Source of the DNA: Anopheles merus
Taxonomy: Eukaryota > Arthropoda > Insecta > Diptera > Culicidae
Length of the DNA: 64,000 nucleotides
Assembly: GCF_017562075.2 (NCBI RefSeq)
Contig: NC_054082.1
Span: 34,726,148 to 34,790,147, forward strand
Direction of reading: 5' to 3'
How positions within the stretch are numbered: position 1 is the stretch's first letter; each line of letters starts with the position of its first letter. Both the position numbers and the translations under genes were made by a program. The notes below the pieces were generated by a model that saw only the letters and a program-made list of their open reading frames with translations, was not told the DNA's origin and ran no database searches. Of the stretch, positions 15,001-27,900 are shown piece after piece.

Positions 15001-15947
15001 ATTAAATTAGTAAAATTAAAACAGCGTTTCGCAGCGTGCTACGTGCGCGAATTTCGCCCACAACCCGCTTCATGACGCGCCGCATTCTTGCGTGGAATTT
15101 GCTGCCCCAAAACACAAATTGGACGAACCATGCTACCACCAAATGGCGTGGCAATACTGTAACGCTTCTAGTCCTACATTGGCCCCATCGCTAACGATCG
15201 ATATTTAAAATCGATGTCAAGTGTGTCTCCCGATAGTGTGTTTGAATGGCGCAAAAAACAAACAACACCAGGCGCACGCACACACTTTACGCGCAAGACT
15301 GCGTGAGTGGCACGAAAACAACAACAACCAGCACCAAAAAACCCCACCCAAACCTCCCGGGAGCCCTTTTTTGCGTGACGCGTACGCGTGCAAAAGACCC
15401 TTGCTTGCGCTTGTGTGTGCGCAAACGAAACGGGCGGCAGCATGCGGCGTGGGGCACAATGCTTTACGATGATTTATCTATCGGGCCCATTGACTTGTGC
15501 GACTTGGTGTGCGGCGGTACGCTCTTGTGGTCATTTATGCATGCTGGCGTCCATGCTTTCGCGCGAACGGGTGCGTTACACTGCACGTGGCCGGGCCGCC
15601 GTGCAGGCGAAGATCACGCAACGGCAGTAGAACAAACATGCCACCGAAAAGGGATGATGCTGGGCTAGGAAAGGGGTTCTTTTTTTGTTGTTGTTGGAGT
15701 TGGAGAACCCTAGCAGGGTTGGGGAGGGGGGGGGGGGGGTGAGGGGTCCTAATTTATTGGACCACCGAGTGGGCTAGAGTGTTGCGTGCTAACGCGAGGA
15801 AAAACCACATGCGTCCAATGTGACTACCACCATATGAAAGGCTTGGAGGAAATCTAATTAAACTAGAACCTTATTCTACCGTCCTCTCTCGTACTGGCAT
15901 TTTAACGCATTCCCTTTTTTTCTCTTCCTTGGCCTTCCTCTTGGCAG
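1..15947. other. Upstream/intronic region without recognisable genes
   Basis: I find no open frame here with family resemblance, convincing codon use or matched splice sites. The stretch holds many short microsatellites: CA/GT runs near 1404-1422, 1800-1830, 3307-3326 and 4741-4757; ATC triplets near 3095-3116; CTG runs near 4573-4590 and 11466-11505; CGT triplets near 7588-7606. There are also short C or G homopolymers near 2241, 5171, 8065 and 15727. The first confident formin exon has a splice acceptor at 15947, so at least part of this region is probably intron or 5' non-coding DNA of the formin. I see no RNA genes or transposons in it. Confidence 0.5.
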
Positions 15948-15998
15948 AGTTTTGCGAGCCGTTCCGTTCGAGTCAACCGCCACCGCCCGGCCCCAAAA

Positions 15999-18900
15999 AT
16001 GGATGCCCGCATCGGACTGGAGTACATCATCGAGAACAACGACTACGTGAACAAGCTGGGCCTGGCGCTGGACACCAACAATGTCACGGTTAAGAAGCAA
16101 ATCTTCGAGCTGCTGTCCACGCTGTGTGCGTTCAGCGCGAACGGGTACAAGCGTGCGATCGAAACGCTGGAACACTACAAAGTAAGTTGGCTCCGTTGCA
16201 AGCTGCAAGTGTGACCATTAGTCGGTGGTACCCCATCTAAACGTGTACTATGCCTTCGTTCTCCTCTTCGTTCGCAGACCATTAAGGGTGAGCGGTATCG
16301 GCTGCATCTGGTCGTGTCCGAGCTGGACAAGGCGACGACGATCGAGTACCAGATCGCGCTGCTGGCGTTCGTCAACTGCGTGATCATTTCGGCCGGTTCG
16401 CTCAAGGATCGGATACGCATGCGCAACGAGTTTATCGGTAAGTGTGTCTTTTGTGGCAGCCGCGGCACCGAAATCCTTATGTAAAAAGCGCGTTCGATCG
16501 CGTATGGCAGGCACGTCTGGAAAGACCTGTGCAAAGCATATGACCAGCCCCCTTCCAAAAGGGCAGAGTGGGATTCTTCTTGAAGCAGTATAGTTTTTGA
16601 AAAGAGACAACTCCAATCAATCATAATCGAAGTAATACATATATGCCCCCAAGATCTGGTATGTCAAACGCGTCTCATAAATGGGTTTCAATTAGATATT
16701 CTGGAGGTTCTTTACATTCTTGCCTTTTAACACCATACAAGGAAGCTGTAGCACATGTAATACGTGTCACCTGAACTTGTTTTGCGTGCCATATCAAGGT
16801 ACCATACGTTGCATGTGGGGGGCGGCTTACATGTTCTGTTAAATACATTTCACGTTTGCGTGCCTGAGACACAGCCCAGACCAAAAACTGGCAAACCAAC
16901 GGCCCTCCCTCCCTGCGGTGAAGGATTGAAGATAAATTGATCGTAATCCTCTGGACACGCCGCATTGCCGCACCGGGTGAGCTATGCGATATCTAACCGT
17001 AACACTGTATCGGTGCTGGCAGGTGACCGCAACAAGTGATAGCCACCGAGAGGAAAACCGGCCCATGGGACAGCTGCAAACACTTGCGCCGTGGCGCTCG
17101 GGTGGCTAGAATGTGGTCCTCCGACGCTGCTGGGTAACAGTTCTGCTCGGGTAATTGCTGTCGGTCACCGGTGGAAACCCCAGCGAACCGAGTGGAAGCT
17201 GACGGCCATGGGGTTTGCAATTGATACATTGGTCCGCCGCGAATCAATGTCGATGTCTCTCGTGTACAAGGGGGTCCCCCCCCCCTCTGTATCTTACAGC
17301 GTTTACCCTTCCCTCCTTTTGGGGGTGCGCTGCTCGCCAAGATCAGAAAATAATGGAGTACGATAAATTTGTGCTTGTCACTTACGGATTATACTGTGCG
17401 CCGGTAAGGGGCTGACAGTGTCGGATTAACAATTCCCAATTTCAACTCAACATGGCTTGTCTTGTCGATGGTGGTGGTGCTGGTGGTTCACCTGCTTCGC
17501 ACCTTCTACCGGCGCGGTAAGCTCACGACGGTAATTGATATGTGTTACACGAAACTGCAACCCAAAAACAGCTATTTAGCTTACATTCCTCACATTGGTT
17601 TCACGATGTTATGGCTGTTCGATCGGTTGAAATTGGTTTCAAATAAATAAAAAAAACAGAATAGGATTAGATAGCTTTTTCTGTGGAAAAAAAAGACTAG
17701 TCGAACGTAGTGTTTCCAGCAAACGTGCGCTTGTCTTGGCTGTCCACCGTCATACTACCTTTTAGTAAACAAAACATCGCTTATCTGACGGTGAGCAATA
17801 GGTGCCCCGAAACCTGCCTATTACTGCCTATGCGGCACTCCTCCTCTTTGGACACCTTCCACACCGCCCACTGTCACTGTCACTAGGGACGCTCTGCGCA
17901 TAATTGCAGCGTACGCGACCTTGTCGAGGACGCCGCGGAACGATTGTCGCCGTCATCGCCGTTGTCGTTGTCGCTGTACGGTGTTGTGTCGGTGCGATGT
18001 GATTGTTATCGTGGTTCAATTGTGCCTGCCCTGATCAACAGACACCTAGCAGTCGCATCAGGCTTCGGCCTCTGCAGCGAGTCCAATCTCTGTATGCCAT
18101 CCGCTTCCGATAAGACCCGGTATATCTTCAAAATCGACGATGAGCTCCAGTGGATAAAGCGCTATATATATACAAAAAAGAAGAAAGTCAACTTAAAGTT
18201 GAGAAATCTGGAAATAATGGGTAATCGGGCCACGGGCACGGAAGGTGTGGTGCTGACTGCTGATAAGTGTAGATTATGTAGCAGGCCGAAAGGGTAACCG
18301 GCCCCATGGATGGAAGATGAGACACGTCCATCCAAATCTCGACCTCGCCTCATGCTCCCGCCGCGCTTGATGCGAACGCGTACACCGTTATCGACCATCA
18401 TCAGGATAGATAAGATTTGCAGCAGCAACATGAGTGTGTGTTTCCTCTTCTTTTTTTTGTTTTTTGGGAGGGCTACGGGTTGCAATGGTTCTGCTCCCTA
18501 AGCGTAGCCCCCTCGACAGCAGTTGGTGTGTACACTTGAGCGTGATTTGACGTGAGAGCGTTATGTTGCCCGGACCCGTACACTGAGCAATGGCCGTCAT
18601 GTTGCAACCGCAGGGTTTGGGGGGGTTTAGGGCCCCGCCCGGGGACACCAGTTGCGTCAGCAGTCCCCGCATTATGGTGAACGATGTATTTTTTAACTCC
18701 GACCAGGAACTGTCGTCCTTGGAGCACGAGAAGGACACGCAAGAAACCATCGAAGACTTTGTGGAAGGTGGGTGAGAGAGTGAGAGTGGTGAAGAATAGG
18801 GGTCGTGTGTACCCTGAAGTCCCTAAGCAAAAATTGCAACCCATTCGAATCGCACTGTAGTTGTCTTAATCAATTGATTGATTGTTCCTTTCTTTTAGCG

Positions 18901-21900
18901 ACAAATGGATTACGGTCATCTAAACCCGTTGGACTAATGCATTGTTTTCTTGTTTGTTTTTTTCTTTCGTTGTTGTTGCAGGATTAAACCTAATACCAGT
19001 ATTAAATAATTTAAGGTAAGTGTAGATGTTCTTGGAGGAGCTGTTGGCTTGCAGGACACTGTTGTGGAGCGGGGTTAAGGTAGCAGACACTCATCATCAA
19101 ACCACCCTGGAAGCGTTTGCTCCAAGACGCACTCCTGGCAAAGATTGCTTTATGGCCCATTTTACACAGTGTGAACGCGAATAGATAAGAAGGTGGTAAA
19201 AGACTCATCCTTATTTTTGTTTTTGGCTGCCACTCCCAACCACCCACAATAACCTCTTTTTGCGCGGCGGCTCCAAAAGAGATCGGCGTGAACACAGGTG
19301 AACGGATCCGAGTGATCGAAGATAATCGTATTTTATAGATTGGTGCTCATAAAACCACCAGGATCTGTCGAGTGTGCCCGTACCGGAAAGACTTCTCTTC
19401 ATGTTGCCTTAGTGTACCGTTTTACGGTGGATCGGATCCGTGACTGTATTGCGCGGTTGGCTGATTGATCGGGAGGAAGTGTTTAAAAAGAGCGTTAATC
19501 GGTTTAAATTACTTTATCGTGCCGCTTGATAATCGTAGTGTATGTGGAGGCGTTGTAGAATCTTTACGTGATGTTATGGCGGCAGGAAATAGGGAAGTGT
19601 TGTGAACATATGTCGCACCCTAGCCCACCCGGACTAGGCACGTCCCAACGGGTTCGATTAACCGCGACCTTTCGATAAGGGAAGTGCGTGAGTGATTGAT
19701 ATGCGAGCAGGAAAAGGAGAGTTTGAAGTGACGACGACACACAAACCAGAAAAGGTGGCCGTGACGAGTGATGGCAAGTGAACGATGGCTGTGACTAACT
19801 CTGTAAATAGCCCTCAATATTACGCAGATTTAGCTGACTGTGTGTATCTTCTTGGAAGAGCAAAAACCCCTTCAACCAAGGAACTCCCCAGCTTGGTGCA
19901 CTCAGCCATCAATCATAGCTTCAGTGTCGCGTGTGCCGCGTGTGTCTCGCTCTGAGATTGATCTTTGGAGCAAACCACCTTACCTCGGGGAGGTCCACTG
20001 CTAACTCCAGGGTATATCTTGCAGCTTGTTCGCCACAGTATGGCGCCATTCCAGACCAGAACATATCTGGGCCGTGCACAGACAACTTAACAGATACCGA
20101 GAGATGTCGTACCTTGTGTGTGTGTGTGTGTGTGTGTGTTACGATAAGAACGCAACAAAACTCAAAACATCAGCACAATGACATCCCAGTGAGAGGGGTG
20201 GGTGATTGTTCCCCGCTTTCGTCACGTCGTGTAAAACGTGTGCATCTTGTTTTTTTTTTCTTGGTTCCACCCTCCGATAACGTGCGTTGTTATTGTTTAT
20301 CGTTTGTTAAAACTCTTTCCAGGGGGGAGGTGAACTATCGATGAGGGAAACTACGATCTTGACACAATATCGAGCCAGAGAGTGAGATGATTGGGTCAGG
20401 GTTGTTTGGTCGTGTGTGGACGGGTGTATAAACAAGAAAGCTAAAGATAAATTAACAATCGTTCGTGTTGGAGGAGCAACAAAAAAAAGCACTTCACCCT
20501 GTATCTTGTGTTCCTCTCTCTCTCTATCTTTTCCTCCTGTTCCTTCGGTGCATCGTCCGCGAAGAGGTTAGAAGACGCGTGGAACGCCAGCAGCAACAGC
20601 ACGTGGTGCTTGTGTAAAAGATACGCGATGTCTACGGACAAGAGCACAGGTTTGGTGCTTTCCATACCGGTGGTGTGTCCGTCCGAATCACCTGTTCGGT
20701 GAGATACGCCGGTGATGGGAAGTAGTCAAAGCTCATCGTTCGTTCGGTACCGGTGCAAGCGGTATGCCGCACTCGTGCGACACAGATTAGATGTCCGTTC
20801 AGTGAGTGAGCGAGAGAGTGGGTGAGAGTATCACTAAAAAACAGCGCCAGTAGCGTGTCAGCTCTCGGTGAACTCGGGCAGCGCGAAAAGCACGCGAGAG
20901 AGAAATGGCACGCGAGACTCGTGGTGCGCATGTGTCAGCAACACGTGCTCGAGCGAATGTTCGCGAGACACGCGGTGACGGTAGAGCCCGCAGCCGCCAC
21001 CATTGCCACCGGCCACCGGTCGATGCGGACGTTTCGCCCCCCCCTTGTGAGCTTTTATTACACACGAAGATTGGCTTTCCGTGCTGCCGACGAGCGGCCG
21101 AAACGCATCCGATCGCTCACACACACACACACACACACACACAGTCAGGACACAATCAGATGTTTTTCGCTTGTAACCGGAACTACCGATTGAAGTTAGA
21201 AAGGATGTGCCTACCGTCCTTTGCTCTTTTAGTCGGCCTCAATGTTTGATACATTTCAGTAGAGAAAAGTAGATATCCATTTCAAAGCGCTGTAAGGACG
21301 ATTGACTGTGGAGCACAATCATTTAAAACGTGCTCCGAACATCCTTTAATTACGCTACTCCAGCGCGCTCGGCCAAAATACGGCCAGCAAAAGAAAGAGA
21401 CCACACCGGGTGCTTCGGGTGTTTCGCCGCTGCGGCTTTTCCGATCTCGCACACACCACACGGTCGGGCGGAGGGCTCAGTCGCGTGCCAGTAGTGAGTG
21501 CAGCAGCCCGGAGTAGTGCAACCCCGCTAATATTAAAAAAAAACCCTCCTCGGACTGCGGCACCGGGCTTAGTTTGCTTCCTCCCAAAACTCCACTCGCT
21601 GCTCCTTCATCCTCTCTCTCTCTCTCTCTCTGCCTGCCTGACCAACCATCCCCAGCAAGCAGAATACGGAACAGATCCTTTTCCTCGCTCACTGCCTCAA
21701 CGCACGCGTCTCACCGTTTCCTTCGTGTTGTGTTGCGTGTTTGTGTGTGCTATTTTGGTCCTATTCGGTCTAACAATAAAATTAAAAAAAGAAACAGTTC
21801 GCCCATCGCGCGGAAAGGAAAGGCTTTAAGCTAAAGCAACACAGCGCACACCAGCAAAAACGCCAACGAATTATGACAGTTCGGTAGCACCTCGAAATAG

Positions 21901-24900
21901 AGAGAGAGCGAGCGTGTGTAGTAGTTTGTGGCGAATTGATTGTGCTTCAACCCATCCGGTGATAGCGTTTTTGCCTCTCTGTGTGTGTGGGGTTTTTTTT
22001 TGTTGTTGGTTCTGGCTGAACTGCCACTGAACTTGCTGTACACACAGCTTTCGTTGCTGCTGCTGCTACTGTGTGCCGTGTTACACACAGTCAGCAATTC
22101 GCACACACGCACTCACCCTCTATCGCTTAGCGTCGTTCTGCCCTACACTCCGCGTCTCGACCCGAGTAGAAGGGGGCCCGATTGTGCTGTGCTGTGAGGC
22201 AGGATCGTTCTGGCTCAACTCCTCAACACTAGAACCCCCGGTCTGCCGTGATCCGAATGAATATCGTCCAGGAGCTGAGCGAACTGTGCCGTCGGAAGCT
22301 GTCCAGCCTCGGCGTGCGGCTCGCCAACAGTTGAGAACTAAAATTGCGTGATTTGTGGTAAATTGGAGTGTGTTGCTGTGACTGCCCTTTGACCTTTCGG
22401 CTCCCATCGTCCTGCTTTCTTCTCACCCGGTGTGCTTTAGTGCTTAATCTGCGGTGTACCCTTCTTCCGTTTTCACGCGTGTTTACAGGCGCACGGCCAG
22501 CAGCGTTCCCGACATTGCCTCCCAGCTAGAGGTGTTCGACGAGCAGCAGGAATGCGACGTATCCCAGAGCCTCCAGGTGCCGGACGGGATCGATCTGAAC
22601 TCGCATCTTGATGTCTTCAATGCAATCCTAGCACAGGTAAGTGGAGCTTATCCTTTGGGCTGCGTTTCCGCAACAGTACAACACTACCATCATACGGGCA
22701 AGGGGGATGGATTTGCATAGCTCGGCCCAATTTGGGATGAATTTTACATTAGTTCTGCTCTCGGCCCCCGCTGCGCTTGACTGCAGGAGGAAGGTTCACA
22801 CTGTGCAGCAGTGCCACAGTGCTCTATGGATAGAGAAGGGATTCACTTTCATTAGTGCTGCTGCTGCGGATGGAATATTAAAGTGTCATTAGTGCTGTGG
22901 CACTGCTCTTCGTAGTGTCGCTTTTGTGTTTCCCTCGTTCGAGCGGACAAGGTCAACCCATGCTGAATGTCACTGTTTGCTTCGTTTAGAATGCATGGGA
23001 AGGGTTCGTTCTTTGTGTGAAGAAGATTGTGGCACTTTTTTTTCATCACTTCACCTTCACCTTCTGCCTCTTCTGCCACAGGTCGCCGGCACACCGCAAG
23101 CAACGCCATTTCTAAGCATACTTCAGCACCTGCTGCAGATTGACCCGAAGGAGCAGATCAGCGACATCGTCTGGGACACGGCGGAGACGCTCGTGCACCG
23201 GGCGACCCTGCTCGAGGACAAGGAAGCGTCCGCCCGCCTGCTCCGTGCGCCGAGCGTTCAGAAGTTCTTCACCTGCCCGCACTGCCGGGGCGACCTGAGC
23301 GGTGGTCCCGCTCGCCGCCCCTCGATCGGCAGCTCGCTGCAGCCCTCGCCCAGCGCCACCTCCTTCAATCCGGTGCCGGCGCCGGCGCCGCCACCACCAC
23401 CCCAGTGCGCTGCGGTCCCGCCCCCTCCACCACCGCCCGGTGGTGGTGGCGGTCCGGCTCCACCGCCTCCACCTCCGCCACCGCTTGGTCGTGCCCCGCC
23501 ACCACCCCCGCCACCGATGGCCGGGGGGCCACCGGCACCACCGGCACCGCCGGCCCCGCCCGCCCCGCACCTGCTCTCTGCGCAGCCGAATGCGAACGGG
23601 TCGCTCGCCCGCTCGAAAACACCGGACGAGCAGATCGTGATCGTGAAGCCGCTGCCGCAGCAGGAAACGCCCGTGCCGCGCGCCAAGATGAAGACGATCA
23701 ACTGGAACAAGATACCGCCCCAGCGGGTGCTGGGCAAGCAGAACATCTGGTCGATCGTGGCCGACTCGCACCAGGACAGCCCGATGGCCGACCTGAACTG
23801 GGACGAAATGGAGGGACTGTTCTGTCTGCAGACGCAGATGCACGGTTCGCCCAAGCTCGGCCACCGAGGGGCGGCGAACGGAGGTGATGGTGGTGGTGGT
23901 GCGAGCAACGGTACCGATATGCCCGATGCGCGCAAATCGAGAAAGGAAAACGAAATCACGCTGCTCGATGGGAAGCGCAGCCTGAACGTGAACATCTTCC
24001 TGAAGCAGTTCCGCACGACGAACGAGGACATCATACAGCTGATACGGAATGGCGAGCACGAGGACATCGGGGCGGAGAAGCTGCGCGGCCTGCTGAAGCT
24101 GCTGCCCGAGGTGGACGAGCTGGAGATGCTGCGCGCGTTCGACGGCGACAACAACAGGCTGGGCAATGCGGAGAAGTTTCTGCTGCAGCTGGTACAAGTG
24201 CCTAAGTGAGTATTGCGGGGGGTATGTTGTAGTTGGAGTCGGTGCATAGTAGCTGACGGCTTTGCCCTCTCGTTTGTTTGCAGTTACAAGTTAAGAATCG
24301 AAAGCATGCTGCTGAAGGAAGAGTTCAAGGCGAATCTGATGTATCTGGAGCCCAACATACACGCCATGCTTTATGCTGGTGAAGGTAGGCGATCTGCTGA
24401 TTGGATCTGCTACTCCAGGTGGACAAGAACCCTCTTTACCATTCTGCTCCTTCACAATACAGATCTGATGAACAACAAGGCGCTCCAGGAGGTGCTGTAC
24501 ATGGTCGTGGTTGCCGGGAACTTCCTCAACTCGGGCGGTTACGCGGGCAATGCGGCTGGCGTGAAGCTGTCCTCGTTGCAGAAGCTGACCGACATCCGCG
24601 CGAACAAGCCGGGCATGAACCTGATCCACTTCGTCGCACTGCAGGCGGAGAAGAAGAATTCCGCCCTGCTGGAGTTCCCCGGCCAGCTTACGATGCTGGA
24701 AAATGCGACCAAGTAGGGGGAAACGAATCCCAAATGCTTCCAAAAAGGACACTACTCACTGTGTTGTATACTCACTTCCCACTTCCAGAACCACTGTCGA
24801 GCAGATCAGCAACGAGGTGAACGCGATCGACAATCGCATCAAAAAGATCAAGAAACAGATCGAGCTGCCGAAGACGGAGGAAGACATCAAGTTCCAGATG

Positions 24901-27900
24901 GAGGAGTTCCTGAGCGTAAGAGCACGCGTGCAGGCCTCTGTTCGAGTCGCTCTCGGACGCACTAATGAGTCGCATTTCGTTTTGGCTTTGGTTTGCAGGC
25001 AGCGGAGCAGGACGTAATAATGCTGCAGCGAGCGCTGAAGCAGCTGGAAGCGATGCGCCTCCAGCTGGCCGAGTTCTTCTGCGAGGATATGGGCACGTTC
25101 AAGATGGAGGAATGTTTCAAGATTTTCCACAACTTTAGCGAAAAGTTCCAGCACGCGGTGAAGGACAACGAGAAGCGCCGGGTGCAGGAAGAGCAAGCGC
25201 TAATACGCAGGAAGCAGCGGGAGGAAACGCTTCGAAGAAGGCAATGTAAGGCATCTGAAGCAGGGTGGGAAAACGTGTTGTTGCGTCCTACTAAAACATT
25301 ATCATTTCTCTTGCTCCAGCGAATCAACCCGGAACGCCCGTGTCCGATTCGGAGGGTAGCTTGCTGCTGGATGCCTCGCAGTACGATCTGCGCTACAGTC
25401 CAGCAATGTCCCGGCGGCGTCTCGGGTCGTTCAACAGTAACGGCGACGCACTGCTGCTGCGGGATGAGTGTGCCTCGCCGGACATCACGCCGAACGGCAG
25501 CCTGCGAAGACGCCGCAGCCGCGTACTGTCGGAGGAGGACGAAGGCAATCTCATGGACTTTCTGCGCTCGTCCGGGCACGAGAGCAGCAACCGGGAGCGC
25601 AAGTCGGCCGCGTACGGCAGCCTAGACCGGTCGTGGGCGCGTCGGGCCCGCTCGGGCAGCGGAAGCAAGAAGCGGCCGGACCTGCTGAACGTCCAGTTCG
25701 GTGCGGACCGGGAACGACCCAGCTCGCCTTCGCCGCTGGCCGAATCGAAGCCGCTCGCGGTGGAAGAACACAAACCAAGGTATGCACACCATCAATCCCT
25801 GTATGTCCCTGTATGTGTCCTGTGGTGCTCTGCTTTTGTGTGTTTGGCTATCCTCCCTTCCCTCCCGCGCTAACTCTTTCATCCACCTTGTGCTAACTCA
25901 CGAACTCAGCGAGAGGACGCGGATGTTCCTCTCGCGTGCCATACTGTCTTATGCGCATCCACATTACGCTTTTACACGTACCCGCTGATTGACACCGCTT
26001 TGCAACCCGGGACCCCGGGGATCGGTCTCTCGTCTCTCGGTCGCCGTACGGTCGCGGTTTTTCTTACACTGTTCAGAATTTCCAGAGAATGGCGGCAAAA
26101 GATCGAATCCTGGCTGCAGGCGAACGAGCAGGACGAGCGGCAGAACGACGACTACAAGAAGAAGCTGAAGCGGGTCGCCGCCAACCGGCGCTCCTACGAA
26201 ACGGACAACGAGAGCGACCGGGGCAGCAAGCTGGACCCGCTGCCAGAGGAGAAACCGCCGACGGTAATGTCGCCCGAACCGTCGCCCGGTCCGAGAATGG
26301 GGGCGGCGGCGGCGTCGGCGGTCGGACAGGACCGACCGGCAGCTGCCGCCACCGCCGGTTCACCCACAGCACCCACCGGCTCCGCCGACCAGCAGCAGCA
26401 GCAGCAGCTGTTCGGTGGGCCGATGACGTACAAGCGGGTCTATCCGAACTGGCGCCCGGGGACGTCCCTCGAGCAGACGGATGTCGTCGGTACGATAGAG
26501 GCCTTGACAGGTAGGTGGTGTTGGCGATGAATCCTTACGCAGGACGACACAGTTTTGAAAACTCGTTTCCTTTTCTCGCTTTAGGTGCGGCCTCACCGGA
26601 TGCGGACAAGTCGACGTGGCGCAAATCCGTCCTAAACACCGCCAGCAGCGTGGACAATGCGGACGACCTGGCGAACCAGCGCTACCGCCGGCAGCGTTCC
26701 CGCGAAGGCCCCAACCCGAGCTCCAACCTGCAGTCCATCCTCGAGGAGGACAAGCGCAAAAACATCATCCAATCGTTGGGCGAGCGGCCACCGTCCGATC
26801 GGTTGCAGATCTACATCCGGCGCGGTTCGGACAATCCGCAGGCGACCACACCGTCGGACAGTTCGCCCCCTTCCGCGGTCGGTGGCAAACGAGAGACGGG
26901 TGGGGAGGAGCACAAGCAGTCGATCTACATTCGACAGCCGGCAGCAGACAAGCAGCAGCATGGACAAGCTTCTGCCGGCACGCCCTCCACCATATCGTCC
27001 AGCACGGCCAGCACCATCTCCGGCTCGGAGCTGGCGGTCGCTGGGGGTGGCGATACCAGCACATCGCCCTCCTCGACTGCGGCAGTGGCACCACCGCCCC
27101 GACGCACTCGCCGAGCGCACCACGTGTACGACGAGTCCACCAACAACAAGATCGAGATTGATTCGGACAACATCGAGACACCGCCATCGATCCGGCGCAA
27201 CGTGGGAGGCATGGGCACGACGACGGGCGGGTCGAGCACTGCCGCCACGGGTGGTGGTTCCTGCCGCCGGTTGCACCATCCGAACGACGCGAAGGATCCG
27301 CTGACGGCGACGGATTCGGGCAAGGGTTCGTCGCTGGCCGGCGACGGTACCGGCGCGGAAGTGCTCGGCGACGGTCAGTTCGATCGGTTCTCCTCGGCCC
27401 GCCGTACGCGCCGCTTCAAGCGCCCGATCGATCTGGGCGCGTCCGGGGCGGGCAGCGGCAACGAAACTACCACTACCACGGCAACTACCGCGTCGCCCTC
27501 GCCGGACTCCCTGCCCGACAGTGCGGCACAGAGTCCACTGCTGTCGGCCAGCAACGGCCCGCCCCTGCCCGCCAGCAAAGACACCACGAAGCACGAGCAG
27601 GAGCAGCGCCTGAAGCGTTGGCAGGACAAGCTGAAATCCTCGACCGACGCCGGCAAAACGATCGGGTCCGGGTCGCTGACGGGGCGGGAATCGCCCCGCT
27701 CGCACGCCGAAACCGTCCTCAATCGGGCCAGCAAGGTCGGGCGCACGATCAGCCGCATCAGCCAGGAGGATGTGCGGGAAGCGATCCGCAGCCTGAAGTC
27801 CCCAACGCCCGAACGCACCTGGAGCCCCACGAAGGACATTCACCAGCAGCAGCACCACGTGAAGGGTGCGCCCGTAACGCACGAACTCAACGACGAGGGT

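Noticed and set aside
22926..23081. Open frame running into formin exon 23082 from upstream
   Set aside because: This is intron read-through. The acceptor at 23081 and the phase with the exon ending at 22636 fix the exon start.
23112..24197. 361-codon - strand open frame opposite the formin FH1/FH2 exon
   Set aside because: Antisense shadow of a GC-rich exon; rich in Arg, Gln and Trp with no domain.
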